A stretch of DNA of 22,244 bases from a virus. The stretch lies in the IMG/VR virus record IMGVR_UViG_3300013230_000004, positions 1 through 22,244 of that record; one strand, given 5' to 3'. The notes beneath the pieces are model-generated. The model was not told the DNA's origin, searched no databases, and worked only from the letters and a program-made list of their open reading frames with translations. Numbering within the stretch: position 1 is the first letter of the stretch; each line of letters starts with the position of its first letter. Positions 19,983 to 22,244 of the stretch are shown here, piece after piece. Made by a program: the position numbers and the translations under genes.

Positions 19983-22097
19983 ATGCTTAACATGGAAGTC
20001 AAGGGCAACCTCGCCCGCCTGCTCGCCACTGAGAATCTGGTTGTAGAGCACCGCAACGTAGAGACTGCCATGTTTAACGTCGTTGACCGTGTGCTGACCC
20101 TGCCCATGTGGAAACGTGCCAGCAGCGATGTGTATGACATGCTGGTGGGTCATGAGGTCGGTCATGCTCTCTACACCCCACAGAAGTTTGGGCATGACTA
20201 TGGTGTGCCCCAGACTTATATCAATGTGGTTGAGGATGCTCGCATCGAGAAACTGATGAAGCGCAAGTTTCCTGGTCTGTCTCGTAACTTCTTTGTTGGA
20301 TACAAAGAGTTGGATGAGCAGGACTTCTTCTGCATCGGTGACCGCGACCTTGAATCCTATACTCTTATTGACCGTATCAATCTTCACTTCAAGATTGGTG
20401 CTTATTCTCCTATGCCATTCTCTATAGAAGAGAAAAAGTTGGTTGACTTGGTTGCTGATGCTGAGACCTTTGAGGATGTTGTAGAAGCAACTCGTCGCAT
20501 CCTGGCATACACTAAGGAGAAAGAGATGGAGAAGGTTGCTGACATTCCTGACGCTGAGGAGATGGGCAATCCTTCACCCATGGCACAAGATGGTGACTCC
20601 ATGACCCATGAAGAAATGATTGAGGAAGCAGCACGGCGTGAGAGTGCTGATGCAGAGGAGACTAGCAATGAGGGCACTCCCACTACTGGAGCAGGAGACC
20701 TTGGTGGTGAATTGCAATCCGAGACTGATGCTGCATTTACTGAGTCTGCCAAAGATCTGACTTCCAAAGAATATGGTGAAACTCACTATGTTGAGATGCC
20801 ACCTCTTGACATTGAGACCTTTGTTGTCTCTAACAAGACTGTCATGAAAGATTGTGATGAATGTTATGCTGAGCAATCTGCTGATAGTTTTCAGTGGGCA
20901 GATGGTGACTATATGAAGTATCGCAAGGAAGCGCAGAAAGAAGTCAACTATCTGGTCAAAGAGTTTGAGATGAAGAAGTCTGCAGACCAGTATGCTCGCT
21001 CTAGCACTGCAAAGACTGGTGTGCTTGACACATCTAAACTCCACACTTTCAAGTGGAATGAAGACCTCTTCAAGAAGATTAATGTTGTCCCTGATGGTAA
21101 GAATCATGGACTGATTTTCGTCCTTGATTGGTCTGGGTCTATGGGTAGCATCCTTCGGAATACTGTCAAGCAACTCCTTAACATTGCATGGTTTTGTAAG
21201 AAGTGTCAGATTCCTTTTGATGTCTATGCATTCACCAACAACTACTGGGTTGACCGTAACTTCAACTATCGTGATGAGCTGTATGAAACCTCTCATCCTC
21301 ACCACGAAACCGTTGAGGGATACATCGAGATTCAGTCAAACTTCCGTATGCTGAATATGGTTTCCTTTGATGGAAAGAGTGGCAAGAATCTTGAGAAGCA
21401 ACTGCGAAACTTCTGGCGCATTGTTGGTGGTGAAGTCATGTATTGTGGTTACAGGAATCCTGCTGGTTACAGTCTCTCTGGCACCCCTCTCAATGAGGCA
21501 GCAATCTCTCTGACTGCTATCATCCCTGACTTCCTCAAGCGCAACAAAGTCCAGAAGACTAACGTTGTGATTCTGTCTGATGGTGAGGCACAGTCAATCT
21601 CTTACAATCGTAAGTTGCACTATGGTGGTGAATCTAAGTTTGGTCGCCGCCACATCGACCGTGATTGTGTCCTGCGTGACCGTCAGACTGGTCGTGTCTA
21701 CCCTGCCTTTGATGGTGGTTACTACTGCAGTGGTGACCTGACTACCAGCACCTTCCTCAATGCTGTCCGCCACAGATTCCCTGACATCAATCTGGTTGGT
21801 ATTCGTCTTCTCAACGGTCGTGCTCTCAACACTGCCATGGCAACTGGTCGGTGTGAGACTCCCTATGAGAAAGTCCAGAAGCAGTGGAAGAAAGAGAAGA
21901 CTGCTGCAGTGCCAGAATTCAATGGTTATCAGATGATGTATTTCATGTCCGCTAATGACTTGCATGATGATGACACTGGTATCGATGTCCCAGACGATGC
22001 TACTAAGACTCAAATCAAGAATGCATTCAAGAAGTCCCTCGTCAAGAAGGGAGTCAATAAGAAGATGCTCTCTTCCTTCGCAACCATGGTCAGTTGA
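19983..22097 (+). CDS. cobT: CobT-like protein with HExxH peptidase-like and vWA domains
   Basis: This 704-residue protein has two recognisable parts. An N-terminal domain has LVGHEVGHALY, an HExxH zinc motif (H57, E58, H61), and TYINVVEDARIEK, whose E84 is a likely third zinc ligand (gluzincin-like). After a long acidic, low-complexity stretch (about 200-260), the C-terminal von Willebrand A domain has a complete MIDAS: DWSGS (D382, S384, S386), SGTPLNE (T501) and LSDGE (D533). CobT, the cobaltochelatase subunit, has a comparable vWA and works with an AAA+ CobS; cyanophages carry such pairs. ATG 19983 is favoured over 19992 because its leader is repeated before the next gene. Arginine is mostly CGN, unlike neighbouring genes. 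Peptidase activity is predicted but unproven; a cobalamin role in phage is uncertain. Confidence 0.75.
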   Translation: MLNMEVKGNLARLLATENLVVEHRNVETAMFNVVDRVLTLPMWKRASSDVYDMLVGHEVGHALYTPQKFGHDYGVPQTYINVVEDARIEKLMKRKFPGLSRNFFVGYKELDEQDFFCIGDRDLESYTLIDRINLHFKIGAYSPMPFSIEEKKLVDLVADAETFEDVVEATRRILAYTKEKEMEKVADIPDAEEMGNPSPMAQDGDSMTHEEMIEEAARRESADAEETSNEGTPTTGAGDLGGELQSETDAAFTESAKDLTSKEYGETHYVEMPPLDIETFVVSNKTVMKDCDECYAEQSADSFQWADGDYMKYRKEAQKEVNYLVKEFEMKKSADQYARSSTAKTGVLDTSKLHTFKWNEDLFKKINVVPDGKNHGLIFVLDWSGSMGSILRNTVKQLLNIAWFCKKCQIPFDVYAFTNNYWVDRNFNYRDELYETSHPHHETVEGYIEIQSNFRMLNMVSFDGKSGKNLEKQLRNFWRIVGGEVMYCGYRNPAGYSLSGTPLNEAAISLTAIIPDFLKRNKVQKTNVVILSDGEAQSISYNRKLHYGGESKFGRRHIDRDCVLRDRQTGRVYPAFDGGYYCSGDLTTSTFLNAVRHRFPDINLVGIRLLNGRALNTAMATGRCETPYEKVQKQWKKEKTAAVPEFNGYQMMYFMSANDLHDDDTGIDVPDDATKTQIKNAFKKSLVKKGVNKKMLSSFATMVS

Positions 22098-22137
22098 GGC
22101 ACTGTCCTCTCTGACCTAAATACTGTCCAAATTGCTC

Positions 22138-22160
22138 TATAATAACTACATCAACGAAAG
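22138..22160 (+). promoter_or_regulatory. Repeated promoter-leader before the CobS-like gene
   Basis: A TATAAT -10 (22138-22143) and its downstream leader match the block at 19954-19976 at 19 of 23 positions, including CATCAACG and a final AAG just before the ribosome-binding region. No good -35 is visible at the usual distance. A CTAAATA box at 22116-22122 may add late expression. Confidence 0.55.
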
Positions 22161-22167
22161 GCACTCA

Positions 22168-22244
22168 ATGGCATTCTCTGCTGAATTCATCCGCGCATCA
22201 CTTGCTGACCTCTATGGCAACAGCATTAATGCATCTAACATTCG
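22168..22244 (+). CDS. cobS: Start of a probable CobS-like AAA+ ATPase, truncated by the window end
   Basis: Only 25 complete codons are visible (MAFSAEFIRASLADLYGNSI, then NASNI and an Arg or partial codon). An AAAGG stretch precedes the ATG by a few bases, and the leader matches the one before the CobT-like gene. The opening resembles what I recall of cyanophage CobS proteins, and an AAA+ CobS beside a CobT-like vWA protein is the expected arrangement. No ATPase motif is within the window, so the call rests on position and a short N-terminus. Confidence 0.45.
   Translation, partial: MAFSAEFIRASLADLYGNSINASNI

Noticed and set aside
19574-21305. Long minus-strand open frames opposite gp46 and the CobT-like gene, including one of 243 residues at 20574-21305
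   Set aside because: They lack plausible starts and family features and lie opposite genes with intact motifs. They are shadows of codon structure.
22094-22109. Hairpin GAGG-CACTGT-CCTC after the CobT-like stop, as a terminator
   Set aside because: The stem is only 4 pairs, overlaps the stop codon and has no T run.
1-22244. tRNA genes, CRISPR arrays, insertion sequences, integrase or attachment sites
   Set aside because: I saw no cloverleaf, no regularly spaced repeats, no transposase or integrase frame and no terminal repeats. Short intergenic gaps leave little room for them.

Overview
The window is a late-gene and recombination-gene segment of a T4-like myovirus, almost certainly a marine cyanophage (Synechococcus or Prochlorococcus host). 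Three things point there: the T4 core gene order (neck, tail sheath terminator, terminase, sheath, tube, portal, prohead core, protease, scaffold, major capsid, then uvsY, uvsW, 55, 47, 46); proteins that keep T4 motifs but differ in length; and cyanobacterial or cyanophage-type accessory genes (a DUF3110-like protein and a CobT-like HExxH plus vWA protein next to the start of a probable cobS). All genes are on the + strand and tightly packed, often with ATGA or TAATG overlaps. No stretch over 300 bases lacks a gene. Host and family assignments come from reading the sequence and from memory of the families; no search was run.

Region 1 (1-3519): the 3' part of neck gene 14, gene 15 (with a dockerin-like calcium-loop motif near its C-terminus) and gene 16 (small terminase). 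Three accessory genes follow: two glycine-rich, virion-like proteins and a basic protein whose N-terminus looks like a T4 capsid-targeting peptide.

Region 2 (3520-5796): an exact-consensus host sigma-70 promoter, a small zinc-ribbon protein, large terminase gene 17 and a second small zinc-finger protein.

Region 3 (5797-13442): tail sheath 18, tail tube 19, portal 20, prohead core 67, protease 21, scaffold 22 and major capsid 23. Several are preceded by late-promoter-like boxes (CTAAATA or NATAAATA). Gene 23 is closed by a clear intrinsic terminator. The protease, its predicted cleavage sites in 22 and 23, and the candidate cargo protein in region 1 form one maturation circuit.

Region 4 (13443-16284): a gene-3-like tail completion protein, UvsY (recombination mediator), UvsW (helicase) and a small Sm-like protein.

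Region 5 (16285-19919): a sigma-70-type promoter, late sigma factor gene 55, then the Mre11/Rad50-like pair 47 and 46 with a DUF3110-like gene between them. The genes overlap and probably form one operon.

Region 6 (19920-22244): a very stable hairpin with a UACG loop, a promoter, the CobT-like metallopeptidase/vWA gene, then a near-copy of the same promoter-leader before a truncated CobS-like gene. The duplicated leader, the intact HExxH and MIDAS motifs and the distinct arginine codon use make this the most intriguing part of the window.
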